From contig JAJPHF010000032.1 in the NCBI GenBank assembly GCA_021325365.1, forward strand, positions 1 to 64,000: a stretch of 64,000 nucleotides of DNA, given 5' to 3'. Below, one piece after another: positions 17,643 to 26,362 of the stretch. Source of the DNA: Pseudomonadota bacterium (GTDB taxonomy: Bacteria; Chloroflexota; UBA6077; JAJPHF01). The position numbers and the translations under genes are program-made. Within the stretch, counting starts at the first letter, position 1. Each line of letters starts with the position of its first letter. The notes below the pieces were generated by a model. That model saw only the letters and a list, made by a program, of their open reading frames with translations. It did not search any database and was not told the origin of the DNA.

Positions 17643-18620
17643 ATGGCACGGACACACGACATGGGCGGGCGGCCCGACGCCGGGCCAATTGACCGCGGGC
17701 AGCACCAGCTCGACGACTGGGAGCTGCTGGCCGAGGCGGTGTCGGGCGCCCTCGGCGCCAAGGGTATCCGCCGCACCGACGAGTCGCGGCGCGTGCAGGA
17801 AGACCTGCCCCCGGCCATCTATGAGTCGCTGAAGTACTACGAGCGCTGGACCGCCGGCGCGGAAGCCATCCTGATCGAGAAGGGGCTACTCACGCAGGCG
17901 GAGGTCGACGCGCGCGCCGCCGCCATCGGCGAGCGCTGGGCGGGCCAGCCGGACGGCCAGAACGGTCACGGGGGCCACGATGGCCACGACCACGGCCCGG
18001 ATGGCGCGCACCCCGGCGTGCAGGCCGACGCGCCCCCCAACCCCTACGCCCTCCGCATCCGCGCCATCGCCGCGCTGCTCGTCGAGAAGGGCATCCTCAC
18101 GAACGCCGACATTCAGCGGCAGCTCGACTATATGGAGGCGCGCTCGCCGGCCGACGGGGCACGGATCGTTGCCCGTGCCTGGGTCGATCCCGCCTACAAG
18201 GCGCGGCTGCTGGCCGACCCCAAGGCCGCCTGCGCCGAGCTGGGCGTGGACGCCTCCAGCATCCCCGAGCTGGTCGTGCTGGAGAACACGGACACCCAGC
18301 ACCATCTGGTGGTCTGCACGCTCTGCTCCTGCTACCCGCGCCCGATCCTCGGCCGGCCGCCGGACTGGTACAAGAGCTTCAACTACCGCTCGCGCGCCGT
18401 GCTGGAGCCCCGCGCCGTGATGGCGGAGTTCGGCTTCGACTGCCCGCCCGACGTGGAGGTGCGCGTCCACGACAGCACCGCCGACGTGCGCTACCTCGTC
18501 CTGCCCCAGCGCCCGGCCGGCACCGAGCACCTCAGCGAGGCCGAGCTAACCCGCCTGGTGACGCGCGACAGCATGATCGGCGTGAGCAATCCCCTGCCCG
18601 AGCCGGTCACCGCCGGCTGA
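17643..18620 (+). CDS. Nitrile hydratase/thiocyanate hydrolase-like beta-N-alpha fusion with His-rich linker
   Basis: The 325-residue chain joins two normally separate parts. Residues 1 to about 100 (THDMGGRPDAGPID, DESRRVQEDLPPAIYESLKYYERW, LIEKGLLTQAEVDAR) match the N-terminal domain of nitrile hydratase beta or the corresponding small subunit of thiocyanate hydrolase. A linker rich in histidine (HGGHDGHDHG) follows. From about residue 125 comes a complete alpha/gamma subunit with IAALLVEKGILT, KARLLADP and the metal claw VCTLCSCYPR. The CTLC form of the claw is the cobalt type. The SH3-like C-terminal half of beta, which carries a second conserved active-site arginine, is absent here. Start: ATG at 17643 gives correct spacing to AGGAGG; 17637 does not. 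No activator gene is adjacent. Substrate (nitrile or thiocyanate) cannot be told. Confidence 0.85.
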   Translation: MARTHDMGGRPDAGPIDRGQHQLDDWELLAEAVSGALGAKGIRRTDESRRVQEDLPPAIYESLKYYERWTAGAEAILIEKGLLTQAEVDARAAAIGERWAGQPDGQNGHGGHDGHDHGPDGAHPGVQADAPPNPYALRIRAIAALLVEKGILTNADIQRQLDYMEARSPADGARIVARAWVDPAYKARLLADPKAACAELGVDASSIPELVVLENTDTQHHLVVCTLCSCYPRPILGRPPDWYKSFNYRSRAVLEPRAVMAEFGFDCPPDVEVRVHDSTADVRYLVLPQRPAGTEHLSEAELTRLVTRDSMIGVSNPLPEPVTAG

Positions 18621-18741
18621 TCTTTACATTCTGTCAACAATAGACCTGGGCCGATTCCGCGCGTAGCAAGCGGAGCCCGATCGGGATACGGGCGCGCGCT
18701 TCGCCGCGCCCGTCCCGTCGCGGTCCGCGAGGAGCTGACTG

Positions 18742-19215
18742 ATGGCGCTCAAGATTGAGGTGCCGGGCTGGCAGACGCTGGAGCTAGCGCACCTCGTGCT
18801 CGACGTGAACGGCACGCTCACGCTCGACGGCATGCTCATCGCCGGGGTGGGCGACCGGCTGATAGCGGTCCAGCGCCTGGTCGCCGTCCACCTCGTCTCG
18901 GCCGACACGCAGGGCCGTCTCGATGCGGTCGCCGCCGAGCTGGGCCTGCGCGCGCAGCGCCTGACCCTGGGCCTGGAGGCCGAGCAGAAGGCGCGCTTCG
19001 TGCAGGACCTGGGGGCGGGCCAGGTGGTCGCGGTGGGCAACGGCGCGAACGACGTGGCGATGCTGCAAGCGGCGGCGCTCGGCATCGCCGTGCTCGGCCC
19101 CGAGGGCATGGCGGCCGCCGCCATCCCCGCCGCCGACGTGCTGGTCGGCTCGATCCACGACGCGCTCGACCTGCTCAGCGAGCCTCGCCGCCTTATCGCT
19201 ACCCTGCGGCGCTAG
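18742..19215 (+). CDS. HAD-superfamily hydrolase, soluble P-type ATPase-like (COG4087 type)
   Basis: The 157-residue protein is a small HAD domain without cap: motif I is LVLDVNGTLTLDG, motif II LVSADTQG, and motif IV GNGANDVAML. The second aspartate of the usual DxD is replaced by asparagine (DVN), as in P-type-ATPase-like HAD proteins rather than phosphatases. The middle lysine region is LEAEQKARFVQ. It follows the nitrile hydratase-like gene by 121 bases on the same strand. A metal-related role beside a cobalt-type enzyme is tempting but unproven. RBS AGGAGCTGACTG precedes the ATG. Confidence 0.8.
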   Translation: MALKIEVPGWQTLELAHLVLDVNGTLTLDGMLIAGVGDRLIAVQRLVAVHLVSADTQGRLDAVAAELGLRAQRLTLGLEAEQKARFVQDLGAGQVVAVGNGANDVAMLQAAALGIAVLGPEGMAAAAIPAADVLVGSIHDALDLLSEPRRLIATLRR

Positions 19216-19247
19216 CAGTCTGCTTACGGTCAACCGGAGTACCCGCC

Positions 19248-20003
19248 ATCGACCGGATCGCCCCCACCTACCGCCCTGTCGGCTGGCCGATCGGCTTCCA
19301 GCAATGGCACTCGCTGCTCTTCCTGCACTGGCCGATCCCGGCGCCGCTGCTCCGCCCGCTGGTGGCCGCCGCGCTCGACCTCGACCTGTACGACGGCGTG
19401 GCGTACGTCGGCCTGATCCCCTTCGCCATCGAGCAGGCCCGGCCGGTCGGCGCCCCTGCGCGCCTCGCGCTCGCCTTCCTCGAGACGAACGTGCGGACCT
19501 ACGTCCATCGCGACGGCCGCGATCCGGGCGTCTACTTCTTCTCGCTCGACGCCGCCTCCTGGCTCGCGGTGGCCGGCGCCCGCCTCGGCTTCGGGCTGCC
19601 CTACTTCCCCGCCCGCATGGCCCTGCGGGCGCACGGCGGCGTCGTGGACTACACGCTGCGCCGGCGAGCAGGCCCGCGCGGCGCGCTGGCCGTCCGCTAC
19701 GCCGTGGGCGACTACCGCGGCCCGTCCGCGCCGGGCACGCTGGAGCACTTCCTGATCGAGCGGTACGTACTTTACGTCGAGCGCGGCCGCGCCCTGTGGA
19801 CGGCACGCGTCCACCACCGCCCCTACCCCGTCCACGACGCCCGCCTGCTGCGCCTGGACGAGTCGTTGTTCGCCGCCGACGGCCTGCCGCCCGCCTCTGG
19901 CCCGCCGCCCCACGTCCACTATGCCTCGCTCGTGGACGTGGACATCTTCGCGCCGACGCGGGTTGCACGCTCGCCTGCCCTGGCATCGGCCGTCAGCCCG
20001 TAG
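19248..20003 (+). CDS. DUF2071 (YqjF-like, acetoacetate decarboxylase fold) protein with apparent ATC start
   Basis: The 251-residue protein matches DUF2071: GFQQWHSLLFLHWPIPAPLLRPLV, DLYDGVAYVGLIPF, FLETNVRTYV and GVYFFSLDA are all family signatures. The conserved N terminus lies upstream of the first in-frame ATG or GTG (19362), and no ATG, GTG or TTG precedes it after the HAD stop. GGAG (19236-19239) is eight bases before an ATC at 19248, so ATC is proposed as the start; loss of a normal start by mutation is the alternative. It starts 32 bases after the HAD gene and may be co-transcribed. Enzymatic activity is unknown. Confidence 0.65.
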   Translation: MDRIAPTYRPVGWPIGFQQWHSLLFLHWPIPAPLLRPLVAAALDLDLYDGVAYVGLIPFAIEQARPVGAPARLALAFLETNVRTYVHRDGRDPGVYFFSLDAASWLAVAGARLGFGLPYFPARMALRAHGGVVDYTLRRRAGPRGALAVRYAVGDYRGPSAPGTLEHFLIERYVLYVERGRALWTARVHHRPYPVHDARLLRLDESLFAADGLPPASGPPPHVHYASLVDVDIFAPTRVARSPALASAVSP

Positions 20004-20242
20004 CGGCGAGACGACACCCCCGCGCGTGGCGCGCCTTGCCGTCCGCACGAATCTTGCTACGGGCATATTGGCCGTGGCTGCCCGGCGTCCCGAGTCCCGA
20101 ACGGACCGTCCGCCGACCGGGTAGCCGCGCGGAGCGGCCCCCGCACGGCGCCTAGCCTGACGCTCGTCGCCCGCAATCCGTTGCGGACGGCGGGCCAGGA
20201 GGCGCTCCCGCGGCGGCTAGATGGATGCGAGAGAGGCAGACG

Positions 20243-20584
20243 ATGGCAGACGACGATCGCGCCGCCGAGGACGCGGGGCTGGCCGAGTACCGCGCGCGCT
20301 GGGAACAGCGCCACGCGGGCCAGGGGGAGCACTGGGAGGACTACGCGGCAGCCTACCGGTTCGCCCGGGACCTCGCGCACACGCCCGGGATCGAATATGG
20401 ACGCTCGTGGGCCGACGTGGCGCCCGAGTTCCAGCGGCAATGGACGCTGCACGGCAGCGGGCAGAGCTGGGACAGCGTCGCCGACCTGATGCGCGAGGTC
20501 TGGGAGGACGCGAGCGACGACGGCCGCTTGCTGCTCGAAGGCGAGCACCGGGCGCCCGAGCCCGAGCGCCACCCGAAGCCCTGA
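20243..20584 (+). CDS. Small acidic hypothetical protein
   Basis: A 113-residue acidic, mostly helical protein (MADDDRAAEDAGLAEYRARW, HWEDYAAAYRFARDLAH, SWADVAPEFQRQW, WDSVADLMREVWED). The pattern of regularly spaced tryptophans and Y-x-x-A-Y-R-F is reminiscent of small stress-response proteins, but I cannot name the family. The ATG at 20243 follows GAGAGAGGCAGACG. Confidence 0.6.
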   Translation: MADDDRAAEDAGLAEYRARWEQRHAGQGEHWEDYAAAYRFARDLAHTPGIEYGRSWADVAPEFQRQWTLHGSGQSWDSVADLMREVWEDASDDGRLLLEGEHRAPEPERHPKP

Positions 20585-20720
20585 GGGTCCCCGCGCCCCC
20601 GTCGATTCTAGTCCAGTTCTAAGCGCGATCGCGTGCCCGTGGCCCACGGGTCTTTTATCATCGGAGGCGCGAGCACGTCTTAACCTACCGCGGGCTACGC
20701 GCGGTCAAGACGGGGGAGTC

Positions 20721-21071
20721 ATGGTCGACCTATTGGCACGCATTGGGCCAGAGAGCGCGCTGGTGGCGCACTGCCTGGAGCAGGCCGCCTGGCACCAGAC
20801 CCGCGCGCTGGCCTACACGCGCGAAGCGCACGAAGCGCGGCCCCAGCCGCTCGGCGCGGCGGAGCGGCGCGGGCTCCAGCTGCAGGCGCTGGAGCACCTC
20901 GTCCAGGCGCAGCAGCTCGTGCGCCAGGCCCAGCAGGCGTCACAGTCGCCCGGGCAGGCGACCCTGCTCGCCGAGCATCTCACGCGCCTCCAGGCGATCG
21001 CCGAAGACGTCGAGCGGGAGACCTCACGCGGCTATCTCGGCGAGGCGCCGTCGGACCACGCTCCTGACTGA
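20721..21071 (+). CDS. Small helical hypothetical protein
   Basis: A 116-residue, alanine- and glutamine-rich protein predicted to be all alpha-helical (LEQAAWHQTRALAYTREAHEA, LQALEHLVQAQQLVRQAQQA). No signal peptide, membrane segment or motif is visible. The ribosome-binding site GGGGGAG before the ATG supports a real gene. The family is not recognised. Confidence 0.55.
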   Translation: MVDLLARIGPESALVAHCLEQAAWHQTRALAYTREAHEARPQPLGAAERRGLQLQALEHLVQAQQLVRQAQQASQSPGQATLLAEHLTRLQAIAEDVERETSRGYLGEAPSDHAPD

Positions 21072-21157
21072 GCCGGCCGCCCGCGTCGCGGCGTGACCCG
21101 GCCGGTCCGGGCCTGGCCGGCCGGGTAGTCCTCGACCACGGACGGAAGGAGACTGGC

Positions 21158-22099
21158 ATGGGCACCATGCGCGCCGTGATCGTCGATCCGACGGCGCCCG
21201 GGCGGCTGGCCGTCGGCTCCGTCGCAGCGCCGGTCCCGGGGCCGGCCGAGGCCGTGGTGCGCGTCGCGGCGATCTCGCTGAACCCCGGCGAGCTGCGCAA
21301 CCGCGCGCGCTTCAGCCGCCCCGGCTGGCGGCCCGGCCGCGACTTCGCCGGCACCGTCGAGCAGCCCGCCGCCGATGGCTCCGGCCCGCCCGCGGGCACG
21401 CGCGTCGTCGGCCTCGTCGACGGCGGCACCTTCGCGGAGCTGGTCGCCGCGCGCACCGGCAGCCTGGCCGCGCTGCCCGAGGCCGTTACTTTCGCCCAGG
21501 CGGCGACGCTCCCCGTCGCGGGCCTCACCGCCCTGCTCGCGCTGGAACGCGGCGGCCTATTGCTCGGCCGGGCCGTCCTGATCACGGGCGCCTCGGGCGG
21601 GGTGGGGCACCTCGCCTGCCAGCTCGCGCGGGCCGCCGGGGCGCGCGTCGTCGGCGTCGTGCGACGGCCGGACCGCGCCGCGCTGGTCGAGGCGGCCGGC
21701 GCGCTGGCGGTCAGCGACCTGGCCGCGGCTCGCGCGCACGGGCCGTATCACCTGGTGCTCGACTCCGTGGGCGCCGACACGCTGGCCCAGGCGTTGGAGC
21801 TGCTCGGCCCGGGCGGCGTCTGCGTGACCTTCGGCTCGTCGGCCGGCGGCGAGGCCACCGTGAACCTGAACCGCTTCTACCTCACGGGCGGCACAACGCT
21901 CTACGGCTTCTACCTGTTCGACGAGCTAGCGCGCCGCCCGGCCGGCGCCGAGCTTGCCCGCCTGGCCGCCCTCGTCGCCGACGAGCGCCTGCGCCCCCAC
22001 ATCGCCGTCGAGGCGCCCTGGACGGAGATCGCCACCCGCGCCCAGCAGCTCCTCGACCGCGACGTTCCCGGCAAGATCGTCCTGCACGTCACGCCGTGA
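21158..22099 (+). CDS. Zinc-independent medium-chain dehydrogenase/reductase (quinone oxidoreductase-like)
   Basis: The 313-residue protein has the GroES-like N-terminal barrel (ISLNPGELRNRARF, PGRDFAGTVEQ) and a Rossmann domain with LITGASGGVGHLACQLARAAGA, the NAD(P)H-binding A-x-x-G-x-x-G pattern. The catalytic and structural zinc cysteines of alcohol dehydrogenases are missing, so it belongs with NADPH:quinone or enone reductases. The ending IVLHVTP is typical. GGAAGGAGACTGGC precedes the ATG. It is convergent with the substrate-binding-protein operon. Confidence 0.88.
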   Translation: MGTMRAVIVDPTAPGRLAVGSVAAPVPGPAEAVVRVAAISLNPGELRNRARFSRPGWRPGRDFAGTVEQPAADGSGPPAGTRVVGLVDGGTFAELVAARTGSLAALPEAVTFAQAATLPVAGLTALLALERGGLLLGRAVLITGASGGVGHLACQLARAAGARVVGVVRRPDRAALVEAAGALAVSDLAAARAHGPYHLVLDSVGADTLAQALELLGPGGVCVTFGSSAGGEATVNLNRFYLTGGTTLYGFYLFDELARRPAGAELARLAALVADERLRPHIAVEAPWTEIATRAQQLLDRDVPGKIVLHVTP

Positions 22100-22142
22100 G
22101 CCTCGGCTCGCCGGCGTCGCCCCGGTCGCTGCGCGCCGCGGC

Positions 22143-23210
22143 TCACGAGCCTTGCTGCACTTGCTCAACGTAGCCGCTCGCCTTAAGGCGGTCCACGAAG
22201 CTGCTGTCCAGGAACTGGTCTGGCTTGGCCGTGGCCGCGGCGGGCTGGTGGTCCGCGAGGAGCTTCAGATTGTTCTCGACGGCTTGCGGCGACATCGCCA
22301 TGTCGTCGCTCACCTTGTCGCGGTAGTAGTTCCAGGTTTCCTGGGCGATCTCGCGGTCGTCCACGCGGCCGTACTTCATGATGGCGCTGATCGCCAGGTC
22401 GGCGTTCGTCTCGAAGAGGTGGGCGCCCTTGATCATCGCCTTCAGGTACCGCTCCGTCACGTCGGGATGGGCGCCGACGTAGTCCCGCGACGACACGATG
22501 GCCGAGCTGCCCATCTCGTAGTGGAGCGTGGCCACGTCGATCAGCTGGCGGAAGCCGAGGTCGCCCGCCTTGAACGTCTGCGGCGGCGAGAACGACCCGC
22601 CCTGCACCTCCCCGCTCTGCATGGCGGCTAGCGTCTCGGGCGTGCCGCCCGTGCGCACGATCGTCACGTCGGTGTCTGGTTGGAGGCCCCAGTGCTCGAG
22701 CGCCACGTGCAGCGCCACGTCGCTGATCGCCCCGTAGTTAGAGACACCCACGGTCTTGCCGCGCAGGTCGTCCGGGGTCTGGATCGACGGCACGACGTAG
22801 ATGGAGTTCGTCAGATACGGCATCGCGGAGCCGAGCAGCAGGTAGCTGCCACCCTGCAGGTCGGCGTCGATCACCTGGTTGGCCCCCGCCACGACGATCG
22901 GCGCCTCCTCGCTGGACACCGCCCCGAGGATCGCCTGCCCGGCGCTGATGAAGGTCATTTGCACGTCGAGGTCCTGCTCGGCGAACGCATCGCCCTCTAG
23001 CGCCGTCCACAGCGGCGCCACCGTCGCGGAGGCGGTCGTGTAGGCAGTGTTCAGGCTCACGCGCCCCGGCGGCGCCGGCGTGCTGGGGCTCGCCGTGCTG
23101 GCCGCGGGCGCAGCGCTCTGCGCGGACGAGCACGCCGCGACGACGAGCAGTACCACGCCCAGGCCAACGGCTCGCGGCCAGCGCGTGCTGGATCGACCCC
23201 AACCCGTCAC
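22143..23210 (-). CDS. NMT1/SsuA-type solute-binding lipoprotein
   Basis: The 355-residue protein has a lipoprotein signal ending VVAACSS, then a type II binding-protein fold: RVSLNTAYTTASATVAPLWTALEGDAFAEQDLDVQM, the DLRGKTVGVSNYGAISD hinge and VRTGGTPETLAAMQSGEVQGG. These are the marks of nitrate/sulfonate/thiamine-precursor (NMT1-like) receptors, exposed on the outer face of the membrane. It is the last gene of a four-gene minus-strand cluster and is followed by no permease or ATPase gene. GTG start with GGAGGGCGCC upstream. Confidence 0.85.
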   Translation of the reverse strand: MTGWGRSSTRWPRAVGLGVVLLVVAACSSAQSAAPAASTASPSTPAPPGRVSLNTAYTTASATVAPLWTALEGDAFAEQDLDVQMTFISAGQAILGAVSSEEAPIVVAGANQVIDADLQGGSYLLLGSAMPYLTNSIYVVPSIQTPDDLRGKTVGVSNYGAISDVALHVALEHWGLQPDTDVTIVRTGGTPETLAAMQSGEVQGGSFSPPQTFKAGDLGFRQLIDVATLHYEMGSSAIVSSRDYVGAHPDVTERYLKAMIKGAHLFETNADLAISAIMKYGRVDDREIAQETWNYYRDKVSDDMAMSPQAVENNLKLLADHQPAAATAKPDQFLDSSFVDRLKASGYVEQVQQGS

Positions 23211-23357
23211 GGCGCCCTCCTTCTCCCAGATGCGGGCTGCCGCCCCGGTCCGCGCGTGCCGCCGCGGTACGCGCGGACTGTGGAGCCGTTGTCTTCAGCC
23301 GGTGGACAGGCGCGATAGCCGCGCGTTTGGCGCCGCAGACGTTGGCGGCGGCCCGCA

Positions 23358-24371
23358 CTACCCCGCGCCGACCTGACGCGTCCCCCGCCGCTTCCTGGCT
23401 ACGACGGCGACGGCGGCTTCCCGGATCGCCTCCGCGGTCAGCCCGAAGGCCGCCAGCAGCTCGTCCGGCGCCCCGCTCTCCCCGAAGCGGTCCTGCACGC
23501 CGATGAGCTGCATGGGCACCGGGGACCGTTGCACGACCAGCTCGGCCACGGCCGAGCCTAGCCCCCCCGCGACCTGGTGCTCCTCCACCGTGACGATGGC
23601 GCCGGTCTCCTCGGCCGCTCGCACCAGCGTCGCCTCGTCCAGCGGCTTGATGGTGTGGCAGTTGATGACCCGCGCCGCGATGCCCGCCGCCGCGAGGTCG
23701 CGCGCCGCCAGCAGCGCCCGGTACACCATCTGGCCGCAGGCGATGATCGCCACGTCGTCGCCGTCCCAGTAGACCTCCGCGCGGCCGATGGCAAACGGCG
23801 TCTCCTCGGTCGTGATCAGCGGCACCTTCGCCCGCGACAGCCGTAAGTAGCTCGGCTGGGCGGTGCGGGCGATCGCCAGGGTGGCGCGCTTCGCCTCCAG
23901 CGCGTCGGTCGGGCAGACCACCACCATGTTGGGCAGCACGCGCGTGATGGCGATGTCTTCGAGCGCCTGGTGGGTTGCCCCGTCGGGGCCGACGGACACG
24001 CCGGCGTGCGAGCCCACGATCTTGACGGGCTGGTCGTTGTAGCAGACCGTCGTGCGGATCTGCTCCCAGTTCCGGCCCGGCGAGAACATGGCGTACGAAG
24101 TAGTGAACGGCACCTTGCCCACGGCGGCCATCCCCGAGGCGACGGTCACCAGGTTCTGCTCCGCCACGCCCACCTCGACGAACCGCTCGGGGAATCGCTC
24201 CTTGAACGCCTCGGTGCGCGTTGACTCGGTGAGATCCGCGCTCAGCGCGACGATTCGCGGGTCCTCGGCCCCCGCCTGCACGAGCCCATCCCCGTAGCCG
24301 TTCCGCGACGGGACCTGCTCCAGGTCGGCGGCGAACAGCTTGGGGTTCAAATGCTGCGCGGGGTTGATCAT
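23358..24371 (-). CDS. Transketolase, C-terminal subunit (pyrimidine-binding and C domains)
   Basis: The 337-residue protein corresponds to the second half of transketolase: GYGDGLVQAGAEDPRIVALSADLTEST, RFVEVGVAEQNLVTVASGMAAVGKVPF with the glutamate that activates thiamine diphosphate, then SHAGVSVGPDGATHQALEDIAITR and the C-terminal domain. Its ATG overlaps the stop of the N-terminal subunit gene by four bases (ATGA), so the pair is translationally coupled. Split transketolases transfer two-carbon ketol units. Some act in special pathways (sulfosugar or apulose breakdown) and others simply replace Tkt; the sequence alone does not decide. Confidence 0.92.
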   Translation of the reverse strand: MINPAQHLNPKLFAADLEQVPSRNGYGDGLVQAGAEDPRIVALSADLTESTRTEAFKERFPERFVEVGVAEQNLVTVASGMAAVGKVPFTTSYAMFSPGRNWEQIRTTVCYNDQPVKIVGSHAGVSVGPDGATHQALEDIAITRVLPNMVVVCPTDALEAKRATLAIARTAQPSYLRLSRAKVPLITTEETPFAIGRAEVYWDGDDVAIIACGQMVYRALLAARDLAAAGIAARVINCHTIKPLDEATLVRAAEETGAIVTVEEHQVAGGLGSAVAELVVQRSPVPMQLIGVQDRFGESGAPDELLAAFGLTAEAIREAAVAVVARKRRGTRQVGAG

Positions 24372-25255
24372 TGGTGCTCGCTCTCAATCCGCCCTCGCAG
24401 GGTCCGGAGCTCGGCCAGGGCCACCGCGGCCTGTTGCCCCTTGGGCGGGGCGCCGGGGACGTTCGCCGCGTCCGGCGGGTTCCCGTGCCACTCGAAGCGC
24501 TGCTCCATGAAGTCCACGCCGCGCCCCGGAATCGTGTGGGCGATGATCAGCGTGGGCTTTTCGAAGATCGCCTTCGCTTCCTCGCAGGCGGCCACGATCT
24601 GCTCGTAGTTGTGGCCGTCGATCTCCAGCACGTGCCAGTTGAACGCCTCGTACTTGGCCCGGATGGAGTCGAGCGGCATCACGTCCTCGGTAAAGCCGTC
24701 GATCTGGATGTTGTTCCGGTCCAGGATCTCGGTGAGGTTGTGCAGCCGGTACTTGGCGGCGAACATCACCGCTTCCCAGGTGTTGCCCTCGTCGTGCTCG
24801 CCGTCCGACGTCAGGCAGTAGGTGCGCCAGCGCAGCCCCTCCCGCTTGGCGACGAGCGCCATGCCGCACGCCTGCGACAGCCCCGACCCGAGTGGCCCCG
24901 AGCTCGTCTCGATGCCGGGCAGGGTGCCCCGGTGGGGATGCCCTTGCAGCCGCGAGCCGAGCTTCCGCAGCGTCGCCAGCTCGTCGACGGGAAAGTAGCC
25001 GGCCTCTGCGAGGGTCGCGTACAGGACCGGGCAGATGTGGCCGTTCGAGAGCACCAGGCGGTCGCGGTCCGGCCACTGCGGGCGTTGCGGGTCGTGGCGT
25101 AGCACCTTCCAGTACAGCGCCGTGAACACGTCGGCCATCCCGAGCGGACCAGCCGAATGGCCCGACCCGGCCGCCACCAGCATCTCGATCACGTCTTGCC
25201 GGATCGTGTTCGCGGTGCGCTGGAGGGCGCGGAGGTCGTCGTCGGTGAGAAACAT
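24368..25255 (-). CDS. Transketolase, N-terminal subunit (TPP-binding domain)
   Basis: The 295-residue protein is the diphosphate-binding half of transketolase: GSGHSAGPLGMADVFTALYWKVL, DRLVLSNGHICPVLYATLAEAGYF, LQGHPHRGTLPGIETSSGPLGSGLSQACGMAL, and the TPP motif SDGEHDEGNTWEAVMFAAKYRLHNLTEILDRNN split over two strands. It works as a heterodimer-type enzyme with the next gene. AGGACGT precedes the ATG. It lies 90 bases after an NMT1-type binding-protein gene. Confidence 0.93.
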   Translation of the reverse strand: MFLTDDDLRALQRTANTIRQDVIEMLVAAGSGHSAGPLGMADVFTALYWKVLRHDPQRPQWPDRDRLVLSNGHICPVLYATLAEAGYFPVDELATLRKLGSRLQGHPHRGTLPGIETSSGPLGSGLSQACGMALVAKREGLRWRTYCLTSDGEHDEGNTWEAVMFAAKYRLHNLTEILDRNNIQIDGFTEDVMPLDSIRAKYEAFNWHVLEIDGHNYEQIVAACEEAKAIFEKPTLIIAHTIPGRGVDFMEQRFEWHGNPPDAANVPGAPPKGQQAAVALAELRTLRGRIESEHQ

Positions 25256-25345
25256 ACGTCCTGCGGCACGCGCGGTCGCCAGCCGGAGCGGGGCCTCGCT
25301 GACGCCGCCGGCTCTGCCGCAGAACGTGTGCCAGGGCGAGCCAGG

Positions 25346-26362
25346 CTACTGGCCGTAGCGGTCCACGTAGCTAGGATCGACGTACTTGCTGGGCGGCGCC
25401 GTCGGCGCCGTCAGCTGGCCCAGGTCCACGAGGGCGTCGAGGACGGCCTGCACGCCCGCCGGGTTGATGTGCCCGCCCGGCGGGAACGAGTGCATCTGCT
25501 CGACGTACAGCTCATAGGTAGCGCGGGCGTCCTCGGGGGCGATGCGCGTCTGGTCGGTCAGGATCTGGATCGCTTGGTCCTTGTTGGCCGGGTCGTACAG
25601 CCACCGCTGGCCCGCCTGGTAAGCGCGGATGAAGCGTGCCACGGTGTCCTCGTTCGCGCGGAGCCAGTCGGGGCGCGAGGTGTAGCCCGTGAACTCGAAC
25701 GCCGGCACGACCTCCGTCGAGCGGCCGATGTCGCGGTAACCCTGCCGCTCGGCCGCGAAGTCGAATGGCTGGATGAGGACCGAGGCGTCGACCCCGCCGG
25801 CCACCAGCGCCGCCAGCCGCTCGGGCGTGCCGCCGGCATAGACGAAGTTGTAGTCGTCGGGCCCGAGCCCCGCCTGCCGCAGCATACGGCTGACGAGATA
25901 GTAAGTGATGCCGTTCGGCGAGTCGACCATGATCGTCCGGCCGCGCAGGTCGGCGTAGGAGCGGATGTCCGGGCGGGCCAGCAACCGGTAGACCGGGTTC
26001 GCGAACTCCGTCAGCCACCACACGGCGTTGCCGCCCCGCTCGACGGCGCGGATGTGGATGTCCATGGCCGCGACGCCCAGGTCGACCGAGTTGCCCACGA
26101 CCGCCGTGCTGACCTGCGGCGCGCCGCCGAGCACCGTCGTCTCGGGCGCCAGCCCCTCCTGGTCGAAGGCGCCGATGGCTTGCGTGGCGAAGAACGGCCA
26201 GGCGAGCGCCGTGATCGAGACGAGCCCCACCGACAGCGGCGTGCGCTGCTGCGCCGGCGCCGCCGCCCGCGCGGTATCGGCGTGCTGGGCCGCCAAGGGG
26301 AGCCCGACGAGCGCGGCCGCCGCGACCACAGCCGCGAGCGCGAGCGGTCTCATGCGACGCAT
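25346..26362 (-). CDS. NMT1/SsuA-type solute-binding protein with Sec signal
   Basis: The 338-residue protein begins at the ATG preceded by GGAGGTGGCT and has a signal peptide (RRMRPLALAAVVAAAALVGLPLAAQ). The mature part shows LSVGLVSITALAWPFFATQAIGAFDQEGL, the hinge YADLRGRTIMVDSPNGITYYLVSRML and YAGGTPERLAALVAGGVDASVLIQPFD, typical NMT1-like features. It is the first gene of the cluster with the split transketolase and a second binding protein, which share this fold but differ in sequence. The ligand is unknown; thiamine precursors, sulfonates or a sugar acid are possible. Confidence 0.85.
   Translation of the reverse strand: MRRMRPLALAAVVAAAALVGLPLAAQHADTARAAAPAQQRTPLSVGLVSITALAWPFFATQAIGAFDQEGLAPETTVLGGAPQVSTAVVGNSVDLGVAAMDIHIRAVERGGNAVWWLTEFANPVYRLLARPDIRSYADLRGRTIMVDSPNGITYYLVSRMLRQAGLGPDDYNFVYAGGTPERLAALVAGGVDASVLIQPFDFAAERQGYRDIGRSTEVVPAFEFTGYTSRPDWLRANEDTVARFIRAYQAGQRWLYDPANKDQAIQILTDQTRIAPEDARATYELYVEQMHSFPPGGHINPAGVQAVLDALVDLGQLTAPTAPPSKYVDPSYVDRYGQ

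Noticed and set aside
22738..24387. A 549-codon open frame on the minus strand.
   Set aside because: It is in another frame over the transketolase and binding-protein genes, is rich in Gly/Arg/Ala and matches nothing; it reflects high G+C.
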